Source of the DNA: DCFW01 sp963790715
Lineage (GTDB): Bacteria; Bacteroidota; Bacteroidia; Bacteroidales; Bacteroidaceae
Direction: 5' to 3'
Length of the DNA stretch: 64,000 nucleotides
Assembly (NCBI GenBank): GCA_963790715.1
Contig: CAWBPN010000011.1
Span: 310,001 to 374,000, forward strand
Shown: positions 18,423 to 27,198 of the stretch, piece after piece
How the letters are laid out: every line of letters begins with the position of its first letter
How positions within the stretch are numbered: position 1 is the first letter of the stretch
The notes under the pieces: model-generated
Databases searched by the model: none
What the model saw: the letters and a program-made list of their open reading frames with translations, nothing else
Told to the model about the DNA's origin: nothing
Made by a program: the position numbers and the translations under genes

Positions 18423-18677
18423 ATGAATAATATAAGCTATGGTGGGGTTATATCCCCAAAAACAACATACGGACATGCAATCATCAACTTTGAAATTACA
18501 AGTTATAAAAACATACTTGCAGAAAGATTTACAGCATCTTTCTCCATTATTAAAAACAGAGAATCTTTATTCCAAATATCATGCAACAACTTGACATTAA
18601 ATTCCAATAAACAATATACCGATATAGAAAACATTCTCAAACAATCCAACGTTGTACATTTATCAAACTTTATATAA
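18423..18677 (+). CDS. Small hypothetical protein, doubtful
   Basis: An 84-codon frame from ATG 18423 (MNNISYGGVISPKTTYGHAI...), ending 65 bases before the M16 peptidase start. No signal peptide, membrane segment or recognised motif. Composition is rich in Asn, Ile and Ser, as expected of random AT-rich DNA, although GGVISPKTTYGHAIINFEITSYK looks somewhat protein-like. A TAACTTGC sequence at about 18383-18390 resembles a defective -7 box. It may be a real small gene or an accidental frame. Confidence 0.25.
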   Translation: MNNISYGGVISPKTTYGHAIINFEITSYKNILAERFTASFSIIKNRESLFQISCNNLTLNSNKQYTDIENILKQSNVVHLSNFI

Positions 18678-18710
18678 ATTATCAACAAAAAATATTTCAC
18701 AATCATTATA

Positions 18711-18718
18711 TATTTTTG
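18711..18718 (+). promoter_or_regulatory. Putative -7 box of the M16 peptidase gene
   Basis: TATTTTTG fits TAnnTTTG. Transcription would begin around 18725, so it supports the ATG at 18743 and argues against any start at 18716. Confidence 0.4.
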
Positions 18719-18742
18719 CATTATCTTGTTAAAAAATACAAT

Positions 18743-21700
18743 ATGAGAAAAATACTAATAGCATTATGTGCATTTATATCATTATCAGTAAACGCAAAGA
18801 AAACAATCATCATTCAAAAACCAGCTATTATATATAATACTGAAGATGGCAGAATCTATATTAACAAAGTTGAATATACAGATACTGCTACAATTTTATC
18901 TATCACCTACAAGAACATTTTTAGTGAAGAAATAAACGTTAATCCATACATCCACTTATTTGACGAAAATGGAGCTTGGCATAACTTACGGCATGCTATT
19001 GGCATTCAGCCCGGGAAAAATACGAGAATACCTTCATCCGGACAAATAGACTATAAACTTATTTTTGATCCACTTCCCCAAAACACCAGCTACTTTGACC
19101 TGGTAGAACAACAAGGAGGCTGTAATGTTTACGGTATTCATGATGCAAAAATGAAGTTGAATATTCCTACTCTTGTTCAACAAAAGCAATCCATTAATGA
19201 CTGGAACAAATTTCTATCTCCACAAAAAGCAGTCCTTAAAGGTAAGCTTGAAGGTAATAAAGGAGCAACGTTCTCTATATCATGGAATGAGAACCTCACT
19301 GGAACTGAAATGACTCAGTACATCAAGCCGGATTCTACAGGTGCATTCTGTCAGGTTATTGATATAGACTATCCGCAAATAATCATTTTTAACAAAGATT
19401 TCAGAAGCTACGTAGCATCACTTATTCCGGAAGATACCTGCAGCATCAATCTTACTCAATGGGGCGACATTACCTATAACGATGCTACACCCTATAGTCA
19501 CCTGATGAATATGTACACATGGACAAAAAGTTACAACACCGCCCTATTGGATAAACAAATAGAATATCTCGCCAATCGCTATCATCTCACTGATAAGGAC
19601 ATAATGTTAGCTATGATCAACAATGACCTAAACATTTACGGAAAAGATGCAAGACAGTACTGCAACCTTGATATGAACCTGATGGGAATAAGCTGTCCGG
19701 CTTTTCCGTCTTTCGTAGAAACATATTTTGAATCTTTGCCAAATGATAATACACAAAGTGAGGAAAACCAAACCTATCCTCTTAAGAATTTTGATGATTC
19801 ACGATTTGCAAGTGACCGAGCCATTTTCGGAAAGACTTCGCCCTATTTACTGGCAGGCTGTTTTATCAATAAATACCTTGATGCCGTTTATGATGAAAAT
19901 ACGGATGCTTTCAAAAAGATGATTACTTATCGTGAGTCAAAAATGACTGACAAAACTTTTGCTACCTACTATGACAAAACAATAAATAAAATGGAAATGG
20001 AAAAAAGTGACAGCACACTTTTTGAAAGATGTATTGCTAAAACCATTCACTGCAAATATCCACAAGAATATACTATCAAGCATCTTCCAAATGGAATGGA
20101 ATATATAATCGTCCGCGATACAATGCCTAAAAAAACAGCCAGTTTTTATCTGATACAAAAAACCGGAACGAATGATGAGAAAGACAATGAACGCGGATTT
20201 GCTCATTTTGTAGAACACATGGCATTTCGCGGATCAAAACACTTTGCTGACCAACAGATTATTCATTACCTACAAAGTATAGGCTTGAATTTTGGTAATG
20301 ATCTCAATGCCTTTACCTACAATTTTCACACCTCCTATAATATTCCAGGAGTTAAAATAAACAGTGAGAGCCGTATTGACAGTTGTCTACTCATTCTTGG
20401 CGACATTGCTCATGATTTAACCATTGCCGATACAGCTGTAATAAGTGAGCGTATGCCTATCTCTGATGAAATACGAGACAATATGTCTGACGAAGCACTT
20501 TATTACTATAAGGTGAGACAACAGCATCTTGCAGGAACCCCATATGCTAATCTTCAGGTGGTATCACTCAACAATATTCAACATACCACAGGAAAAGAGC
20601 TAAGAGAATACTACCACAAATGGTATCAACCACAAAATCAACAACTGGTAATCTTCGGTGATATTGACGAAAAAAACATAGAAGAAAAGGTAAAACATCT
20701 CTTCACCAACATACCTCGCGGTAATACAATAAAAAACAACTGTGAAAATGTGCCGGCACATAAAGGTGCAAAAGTAATTATTAATACGGACAATAACATT
20801 AAACAAACCTGCATTAAATTGTCTTTTGCATTACCCAATATCGATAAAAATTTGAAAGAATCATTAGCTTATGGAGGTATCGAATACTTGAATAACAGTC
20901 TAAAATCTGAACTAGAAAGCAGATTGGAAACAGCATTTAATCAAAATCCTTACATATTTATTAATACAAAACCTTTAATAGAATATTCAGATACTTACTT
21001 TGATACCAAAATGGGAAGATGTATGCAAATTTCTTTCAACACATTACCTAATAAATGGAAGGAAGCATTAAAATTGATCGGTAAGGCTGTAAAACTTACT
21101 CAACTAAATGGTATCACTAACTTTCTATATCTTCCAAAATCTAAAATTGATAAAGAAAAACTTATTAACGATACAACAATAAGAAATATACCAAATCGAT
21201 TCTTAGACTCTACAGAAAGTGCAAATATGTATGTAAACAACTATAAAGAATTTGGTTCAAACGAAATCTATTACGCAATGATGATTGATCTTTACTGGAA
21301 GCAAAGAGTTGAGCAAAAAGACTACAAAAAATATTTTAAAGAAGCACTAAATTCCGACCATCTAACCATTTTCTATCACACACCAAACCAAAATGATGTT
21401 CCTGAGAATAATCAACTCATAGATACTTATGATAAGTGTATTTCTCTGGCTGAGTTACTGAATATTAAGAACGAAAATCATGTAGTATATAAAAATAACG
21501 TAAATCCTAAACCTGGAAAATTGGTAAAACAAACCAAAATTGGCAACGGAATTACCTTGTTGGAACTTAGCAACGGTGTGAAGGTCGTTATCAACAACAC
21601 AAATGATTCAAAAGATCCTTTCAACTACTCAATTCAAGCGTTCCGTCCTGGAGGATATTCAAACTACAGCGTTGCCGACCGATTACAGATTCAAGCCATA

Positions 21701-22813
21701 CCACAAGCTATCATGCACTTTGGTCATTATGATGGAGATCAATTTCAACATGAAATAAAATTCGCTAACTATGATATAGATCCTTCATTGAACGGTGACG
21801 AAATAGGTGTAAAATTTAATAACAGTTTTCTAAAAGGGGGCCTTATCAATAGAATGAACAATGGTATATCAAATCTATCTTGTTTCTACCAAAGACTGAC
21901 ACCAACTGTAACAAATCGCGACAAATTTGACACATTTGTATATAAAACAAAAATGAATGAACCAGATCTTTATGCGCGACTCAGCGACCTTATGCAAACC
22001 AACATATATGTCAAAAGTGGCAGAAGACACGAAATCAGTAGCGAAAATGTTGACAGACTCAATTTTGACCGTATTGTGAAATTAAACAAGCTATATCATG
22101 CTAATTATAATGGTATGATTGTTTTGCTGAAGGGTAATGTAGATATAAATAAAAATATGCCTGACATATTGAAATATCTTGGTGGCCTACCATCTTTAAA
22201 AAAACCTATGCAAACCATGGAAACTACAGATCGTAAATTCAAAGCCAAAGGTTCTCTTATGGTAAAAGAAATTGAAAACAATGTCCCTTGGAACGGTACC
22301 ATTATCAGTTTAGTTAGAGATAAAAATGTAAAATACGATTCAACCTATTATAAAAATAGCTTACTACTAAAAAAAATCCTCATACTTAAACTCACTCAGC
22401 AATTACGAATTGACAAGCATAAGATTTACTCTATTAATGTACTTCTACAACCTGAATATTTCATAAGTACTAGTATGATCTACAATATTTACTTTGTTTC
22501 TCTGCCAAAAGATCGCCAGGAAATAATAAATATCATCAATGCTACCTTAAAAGAAATTAAGAATGGAAAAGGAATATCTAAACAAGAGTTCGACATATTG
22601 ATGTCTAACGCAAAAAATGAAGATGATGACAGAACAAATAACAAGAATGAAAACATAAGTCTTGAAGATATCAAACAATTCTTTTTCAATCACGGTATGA
22701 TAGCAGAAAAATCAGATGACATAACCAATATTTCTTTCAACGATTTTAAAAAATTTGCGCAAAACGAGATTACAAAATCTCGCATTTTTGAAACAACTTT
22801 GACAACCCAATAA
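18743..22813 (+). CDS. Exported M16-family zinc peptidase with long N-terminal extension
   Basis: A 1356-residue protein with a signal peptide (MRKILIALCAFISLSVNA). The first 450 or so residues are not peptidase. They contain a beta-rich part (about 10-130, with INKVEYTDTATILSITYKN, resembling the N-terminal domain of some Bacteroidota thioredoxin-like lipoproteins) and a largely unrecognised segment. The M16 domain begins near 460 (HLPNGMEYIIVRDT). The zinc site is complete: H488, E491 and H492 (HFVEH), with E569 exactly 76 residues after H492, matching the family rule HxxEH-X76-E. A second M16-like half (from about 940, LLELSNGVKVVINN) lacks the zinc motif, as in other two-domain pitrilysin-type enzymes. 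ATG 18743 is chosen because it gives the signal peptide and follows the -7 box. It probably degrades peptides in the periplasm. It stands alone. Confidence 0.85.
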   Translation: MRKILIALCAFISLSVNAKKTIIIQKPAIIYNTEDGRIYINKVEYTDTATILSITYKNIFSEEINVNPYIHLFDENGAWHNLRHAIGIQPGKNTRIPSSGQIDYKLIFDPLPQNTSYFDLVEQQGGCNVYGIHDAKMKLNIPTLVQQKQSINDWNKFLSPQKAVLKGKLEGNKGATFSISWNENLTGTEMTQYIKPDSTGAFCQVIDIDYPQIIIFNKDFRSYVASLIPEDTCSINLTQWGDITYNDATPYSHLMNMYTWTKSYNTALLDKQIEYLANRYHLTDKDIMLAMINNDLNIYGKDARQYCNLDMNLMGISCPAFPSFVETYFESLPNDNTQSEENQTYPLKNFDDSRFASDRAIFGKTSPYLLAGCFINKYLDAVYDENTDAFKKMITYRESKMTDKTFATYYDKTINKMEMEKSDSTLFERCIAKTIHCKYPQEYTIKHLPNGMEYIIVRDTMPKKTASFYLIQKTGTNDEKDNERGFAHFVEHMAFRGSKHFADQQIIHYLQSIGLNFGNDLNAFTYNFHTSYNIPGVKINSESRIDSCLLILGDIAHDLTIADTAVISERMPISDEIRDNMSDEALYYYKVRQQHLAGTPYANLQVVSLNNIQHTTGKELREYYHKWYQPQNQQLVIFGDIDEKNIEEKVKHLFTNIPRGNTIKNNCENVPAHKGAKVIINTDNNIKQTCIKLSFALPNIDKNLKESLAYGGIEYLNNSLKSELESRLETAFNQNPYIFINTKPLIEYSDTYFDTKMGRCMQISFNTLPNKWKEALKLIGKAVKLTQLNGITNFLYLPKSKIDKEKLINDTTIRNIPNRFLDSTESANMYVNNYKEFGSNEIYYAMMIDLYWKQRVEQKDYKKYFKEALNSDHLTIFYHTPNQNDVPENNQLIDTYDKCISLAELLNIKNENHVVYKNNVNPKPGKLVKQTKIGNGITLLELSNGVKVVINNTNDSKDPFNYSIQAFRPGGYSNYSVADRLQIQAIPQAIMHFGHYDGDQFQHEIKFANYDIDPSLNGDEIGVKFNNSFLKGGLINRMNNGISNLSCFYQRLTPTVTNRDKFDTFVYKTKMNEPDLYARLSDLMQTNIYVKSGRRHEISSENVDRLNFDRIVKLNKLYHANYNGMIVLLKGNVDINKNMPDILKYLGGLPSLKKPMQTMETTDRKFKAKGSLMVKEIENNVPWNGTIISLVRDKNVKYDSTYYKNSLLLKKILILKLTQQLRIDKHKIYSINVLLQPEYFISTSMIYNIYFVSLPKDRQEIINIINATLKEIKNGKGISKQEFDILMSNAKNEDDDRTNNKNENISLEDIKQFFFNHGMIAEKSDDITNISFNDFKKFAQNEITKSRIFETTLTTQ

Positions 22814-22895
22814 AATAAAAGAATTTATTTCAGTACCATTCTTCAGAAAAAAAGTTCAAAATGGGTTTGTTTATTCTTTATGTAAATAATATTAT

Positions 22896-22903
22896 TAACT
22901 TTG
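22896..22903 (+). promoter_or_regulatory. Putative -7 box of the cytidylate-kinase-like gene
   Basis: TAACTTTG matches TAnnTTTG 36 bases before the start codon. No well-spaced TTTG is seen upstream. Confidence 0.35.
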
Positions 22904-22938
22904 CATTCAGAGTATTTCAATCTAATGATATAAAATAA

Positions 22939-23592
22939 ATGGAGGAAATGAAAATGACTAACACACCTATGTTAATTACAATCAGCCGCCAATTAGGAAG
23001 CGGAGGAGCTTTCATCGGCCGGCAATTAGCTGAACAACTTGGTATATTTTATATAGATAGGCAAATCGTAATAGGAGCTGCAAAAAAACTTCACGTTCTT
23101 GAAGAAGAAGTGGAGGTGAGAGATGAAAAGAAAACATCTTTTTGGGAATCTTTGTTTGCGTCTTTTGCTTCTTATCCGTCTTCAGTGGCCTTCGCTTTGC
23201 CTGAAAGCATACCAAGCGACCAAGACATATATGATACCGAATCGGAAGTTATCGAAGAAATTGCCAAAGAACATTCGGCCGTGATTATCGGTAGAGGCGG
23301 TTCTTACTTGCTGCGCGATTATCCGCAACATCTTAGCGTTTTTCTTCATGCACGCCCTTCGTTCAGGCAACAACGCATTGAAAAATTATATAACTTGTCT
23401 GCTGATAATGCAAAAAGACGCATTGAACAAAGCGATCGTGACCGAAGTGACTACCACATGGCTCTCACCGGACAGGATTGGCTTGATGCCCGCCACTATC
23501 ATCTTTCAATAGATACTGAGATTGTAGGTCTCGACCAGGCAAAAGAGATTATTCTTTCGTGCATACATTCACGGTTTGCACAGAACAAATAA
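22939..23592 (+). CDS. Cytidylate-kinase-like family protein
   Basis: A 217-residue P-loop kinase-like protein. The N-terminal ITISRQLGSGGAFIGRQLAE segment is a phosphate-binding loop of the cytidylate-kinase-like (Cmk2) type. GRGGSYLLRDYP, the R-rich lid-like RQQRIEKLYNL and DRDRSDYH match that family rather than true cytidylate kinase (cmk). Members are common in Bacteroidota and gut Firmicutes, and their substrate is not established. Translation could start at 22939 or at the internal Met six codons later (MTNTPMLITI). It stands alone between the M16 gene and a hairpin that separates it from the convergent DUF4923 gene. Confidence 0.82.
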   Translation: MEEMKMTNTPMLITISRQLGSGGAFIGRQLAEQLGIFYIDRQIVIGAAKKLHVLEEEVEVRDEKKTSFWESLFASFASYPSSVAFALPESIPSDQDIYDTESEVIEEIAKEHSAVIIGRGGSYLLRDYPQHLSVFLHARPSFRQQRIEKLYNLSADNAKRRIEQSDRDRSDYHMALTGQDWLDARHYHLSIDTEIVGLDQAKEIILSCIHSRFAQNK

Positions 23593-23635
23593 AGATTCGG
23601 CAACTCGCTGAAACTTGGAAACAAATAATTAAAAG

Positions 23636-23667
23636 CACTCCCGATGTAACAAACTATATCGGGAGTG
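23636..23667. terminator. Bidirectional hairpin between convergent genes
   Basis: A 10-bp perfect stem (CACTCCCGAT, 23636-23645, with ATCGGGAGTG, 23658-23667) and a 12-base loop. It lies between the plus-strand kinase-like gene and the minus-strand lipoprotein gene. The flanks are AT-rich but lack a long U-run, so its strength as an intrinsic terminator is uncertain. Confidence 0.5.
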
Positions 23668-23697
23668 TAATATTATGTATTTCTTTTGGTAATAATT

Positions 23698-24336
23698 CTA
23701 CTTTCGCATCGTTACCCCTGCCATAATGCCGTTATACTGACCAAGCAATGAAATTACCGAACCGAACGATGTGTTCTGAACAGGCAAATTCTTCATTGCT
23801 GAAAGCACTGAATATAGCTTTTTTGCCTCGTACAACATTTGTATTTGATTTGAATTCGAGCGTGACAGTTTTGCCGTAGAAGTTCCAAGTCCATTGAGAT
23901 ACGAAAAAGTTAACCCTTGATTCGATGAATTATATTCATAGGTACCGGTATAATCATGAGAACCTACTTTCATATCAAACGTCTTATCGGCATTTAACGT
24001 CAATGCCATACCACCTCTTTTAATACCAACGTTCTGCAATGCATTATCCAACTTGTTTTTGCAATTGGCAGCAACTATTTCTCCTCCGGCTTTTGCCAAT
24101 AAATCATCCGACTTGAAGACGCATGCAGCTCCTTCATATTTCCATGTTCCCACCAAATCATCAGCCGTTAACGAAGATGACGTGTTCAACACAGAGCCAA
24201 GCATATCGGATAGAACACTACCCAACTCCGTAGAACCAGTCTTATTTGCCGTACTTTTAGTCAATGAACCACAACTCGTTAAGCCTAACAACATTGATAA
24301 GCATAGAACCGATAAACATTTTATTTTCATAATCAT
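23698..24336 (-). CDS. DUF4923-family lipoprotein
   Basis: A 212-residue predicted lipoprotein. The signal peptide ends in a lipobox LTSC with Cys22 (Cys20 if translation begins at the second Met). The mature part has a Ser/Thr-rich linker, then LVGTWKYEGAACVFKSDDLLAKAGGEIVA, which I recognise as typical of the Bacteroidota DUF4923 group, and a beta-rich body with alternating polar/hydrophobic strands (MALTLNADKTFDMKVGSHDYTGTYEY). Function is unknown. The lipocalin-like GTW motif is suggestive only. It is convergent with the kinase-like gene and divergent from clpB across 261 bases. Confidence 0.78.
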   Translation of the reverse strand: MIMKIKCLSVLCLSMLLGLTSCGSLTKSTANKTGSTELGSVLSDMLGSVLNTSSSLTADDLVGTWKYEGAACVFKSDDLLAKAGGEIVAANCKNKLDNALQNVGIKRGGMALTLNADKTFDMKVGSHDYTGTYEYNSSNQGLTFSYLNGLGTSTAKLSRSNSNQIQMLYEAKKLYSVLSAMKNLPVQNTSFGSVISLLGQYNGIMAGVTMRK

Positions 24337-24547
24337 TTAAATTAAAATTTCCGTAAAATTAATCATTTATCCGAAAATATACCTGATTTACACAATAAAA
24401 TATACAAGCTAATGATATTATTTTCCACTTTCAAAATGATTTATGACAAATTATTATTATCTTTATGCGGTAGCGTTTATGACATATCGACAGCTAATAT
24501 TTGGATATTCCGGAAATATTGACATGCCTTTAACCTTTGGATTTTCA

Positions 24548-24577
24548 TTTGTAATTCATTTTTCGTAATTAACTTTG
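24548..24577 (+). promoter_or_regulatory. Putative clpB promoter
   Basis: TTTG at 24548-24551 and TAACTTTG at 24570-24577 are separated by 18 bases, close to the Bacteroidota primary sigma consensus. The -7 box ends 20 bases before the clpB ATG, giving a very short leader. I saw no CIRCE-type inverted repeat or other heat-shock operator. Confidence 0.5.
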
Positions 24578-24597
24578 AAAAAGAAAGGAATTGAGAT

Positions 24598-27186
24598 ATG
24601 AACTTTGATAAATTTACAATTAAGTCACAAGAGGCTTTGCAGGAAGCTTTGAACTTAGTGCAAAGCCGGGAACAACAATGTGTGGAAACCGCGCATTTGT
24701 TGGCTGGTATAATGAAGGCCGGCGAAAATGTCGTTAAATTCATCTTCAGCAAATTGGGGATGAACACTGAAATGATTTCTGCCGTGCTTGATAAACAAAT
24801 GGCTTCGTATCCTAAAGTTCAGGGCGGACAACCATACTTGAGCAATGAGAGTAACGAGGTTTTGAATAAGGCCGTCGACGAAGCTTCAAAGATGGGCGAC
24901 GAATATGTTTCTATTGAACATCTGCTGTTGGCTCTGTTAGAAGTGAAAAATCCGGTATCAAACATACTGAAAGATGCTGGCATGACGGAAAAGGACTTGC
25001 GCCTGGCAATAACCGACCTCCGAAAGGGCAGCAAAGTAAATTCGCAATCAAGCGAGGATACTTACCAGGCTCTTGAAAAATATGCTATCAATCTGAATGA
25101 AGCTGCCCGCAACGGTAAACTGGATCCGGTCATAGGTCGTGACGAAGAAATTCGCCGCATGCTACAGATACTGAGTCGCCGTACGAAGAACAACCCTATA
25201 TTAATAGGTGAACCTGGTACTGGTAAAACAGCTATCGTTGAAGGATTGGCTCGCCGTATTCTGCGCGGTGATGTGCCTGAAAATCTTAAGAATAAACAAA
25301 TATATTCTTTGGATATGGGTGCGTTGATTGCCGGAGCTAAATATAAAGGTGAGTTTGAGGAAAGGCTGAAGAGCGTCATTTCTGAAGTGAAGAACTCCGA
25401 CGGCAACGTCATTCTGTTCATTGATGAGATACATACGCTTGTAGGAGCCGGCAAAAGCGAAGGCGCGATGGATGCTGCAAACATACTGAAACCTGCTCTT
25501 GCCCGTGGCGAACTGCGCGCTATTGGTGCCACCACTTTGGATGAATACCAAAAATATTTTGAAAAAGATAAGGCTCTTGAACGCCGTTTCCAAATAGTAA
25601 TGGTGAACGAGCCTGATGTATTGAGTACGATTTCGATACTGCGTGGGTTGAAGGAACGCTACGAAAACCACCATCATGTACGTATTAAAGACGATGCAAT
25701 AATTGCCGCCGTGAAATTAAGCGACCGCTATATCACCGACCGTTTTCTGCCCGACAAGGCTATCGACCTGATGGATGAAGCCGCAGCAAAACTGAGAATG
25801 GAAATAGATTCGCAACCGGAGGAACTCGACGAGTTGATGCGTAAAATAAAACAACTCGAAATTGAGCGCGAAGCCATCAAGCGTGAAGGTGATGAAGACA
25901 AGCTTAAACAATTAGCTAAAGAGATTGCCGAACTGAAAGATCAGGAAAGTGCGTATATGGCTAAATGGCAAAGCGAAAAGGCTTTGATTAATAAGATTCA
26001 ACAAGACAAGGTTCAAATTGAAAAATTAAAATTCGAAGCTGACAAAGCTGAACAGGAAGGCGATTACGGTAAAGTTGCGGAGATACGCTACGGTAAATTG
26101 CAGAATCTGCAAAAAGATATTGACGATACTCAGAGCAAACTGCACGATGCTCAAAGCGGTAACGCCCTAATAAAGGAAGAGGTTGATGAAAACGACATAG
26201 CAGAAGTGGTTGCGCGCTGGACGGGAATACCGGTAAGCAAGATGCAACAAAGTGAAAAGGACAAACTGCTTCACTTGGAAGACGAATTGCATAAACGCGT
26301 AATCGGTCAGGACGAAGCAATACAGGCTGTAAGTGATGCCGTTCGCCGCGGCCGTGCAGGATTGCAGGATCCTAAACGCCCGATAGGTTCGTTCATCTTT
26401 CTGGGGACTACCGGTGTTGGTAAAACGGAATTGGCTAAAGCTTTAGCCGACTACTTGTTTGACGATGAGAATATGATGACACGTATAGATATGAGCGAAT
26501 ATCAGGAAAAAGAGAGCGTCTCGCGTTTAATCGGTGCACCTCCGGGATACATAGGATACGAAGAAGGAGGACAATTGACCGAGGCTATTCGCCGCAAACC
26601 ATATTCTGTTGTGCTATTCGATGAAATAGAAAAGGCTCATCCAGATGTATTCAACACATTGCTGCAAGTACTTGATGATGGACGTTTGACTGACAATAAA
26701 GGTCGTACGGTAAACTTCAAAAACACCATTATCATATTCACTTCAAACTTGGGAAGCTCATACATCCAAAGTCAATTCGAACATATCAACGACGCCAATC
26801 ACAATCACATTGTTGAGGATACGCGCCGCAACATTATGGAGATGTTGAAGAAGACCATCCGTCCCGAATTCCTTAACCGTATTGATGACATCATTATGTT
26901 CGAGCCGCTGAGCCAAGCTCAGATCAAACAGATTGTGAACTTGCAAATAAACAAATTAAAAGATTTGTTGGCTCAAAACGACATAACATTGAATGTTACC
27001 GATGATGCCGTAAACTTTATATCAAAAGTTGGATATGACCCTGAATTCGGTGCCCGTCCGGTAAAACGTGCCTTGCAAAGCTATCTGCTCAATGATTTGA
27101 GTAAGAAAATATTATCAGGCACAATTAATCGGGAGAAGCCCATTACAGTGGAAGCTGCCGGTGACGGCCTCGTATTTACAAATTGA
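24598..27186 (+). CDS. clpB: ATP-dependent disaggregase ClpB
   Basis: An 862-residue Hsp100 chaperone that, with DnaK, pulls proteins out of aggregates in the cytoplasm. Domain order is canonical: Clp_N repeats (about 1-145), AAA+ module 1 with Walker A G204-T211 (GEPGTGKT) and FIDEIHTLVGAG, the coiled-coil middle domain (about 405-530, rich in E/K/Q), and AAA+ module 2 with Walker A G603-T610 (GTTGVGKT), YQEKESVSRLIGAPPGYIGY and the ClpB small domain. Length is normal. No ClpP-binding IGF loop was noticed, in line with ClpB rather than ClpA. It ends 12 bases from the end of convergent dnaX. Confidence 0.98.
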   Translation: MNFDKFTIKSQEALQEALNLVQSREQQCVETAHLLAGIMKAGENVVKFIFSKLGMNTEMISAVLDKQMASYPKVQGGQPYLSNESNEVLNKAVDEASKMGDEYVSIEHLLLALLEVKNPVSNILKDAGMTEKDLRLAITDLRKGSKVNSQSSEDTYQALEKYAINLNEAARNGKLDPVIGRDEEIRRMLQILSRRTKNNPILIGEPGTGKTAIVEGLARRILRGDVPENLKNKQIYSLDMGALIAGAKYKGEFEERLKSVISEVKNSDGNVILFIDEIHTLVGAGKSEGAMDAANILKPALARGELRAIGATTLDEYQKYFEKDKALERRFQIVMVNEPDVLSTISILRGLKERYENHHHVRIKDDAIIAAVKLSDRYITDRFLPDKAIDLMDEAAAKLRMEIDSQPEELDELMRKIKQLEIEREAIKREGDEDKLKQLAKEIAELKDQESAYMAKWQSEKALINKIQQDKVQIEKLKFEADKAEQEGDYGKVAEIRYGKLQNLQKDIDDTQSKLHDAQSGNALIKEEVDENDIAEVVARWTGIPVSKMQQSEKDKLLHLEDELHKRVIGQDEAIQAVSDAVRRGRAGLQDPKRPIGSFIFLGTTGVGKTELAKALADYLFDDENMMTRIDMSEYQEKESVSRLIGAPPGYIGYEEGGQLTEAIRRKPYSVVLFDEIEKAHPDVFNTLLQVLDDGRLTDNKGRTVNFKNTIIIFTSNLGSSYIQSQFEHINDANHNHIVEDTRRNIMEMLKKTIRPEFLNRIDDIIMFEPLSQAQIKQIVNLQINKLKDLLAQNDITLNVTDDAVNFISKVGYDPEFGARPVKRALQSYLLNDLSKKILSGTINREKPITVEAAGDGLVFTN

Positions 27187-27198
27187 TGAATAAAAGAC

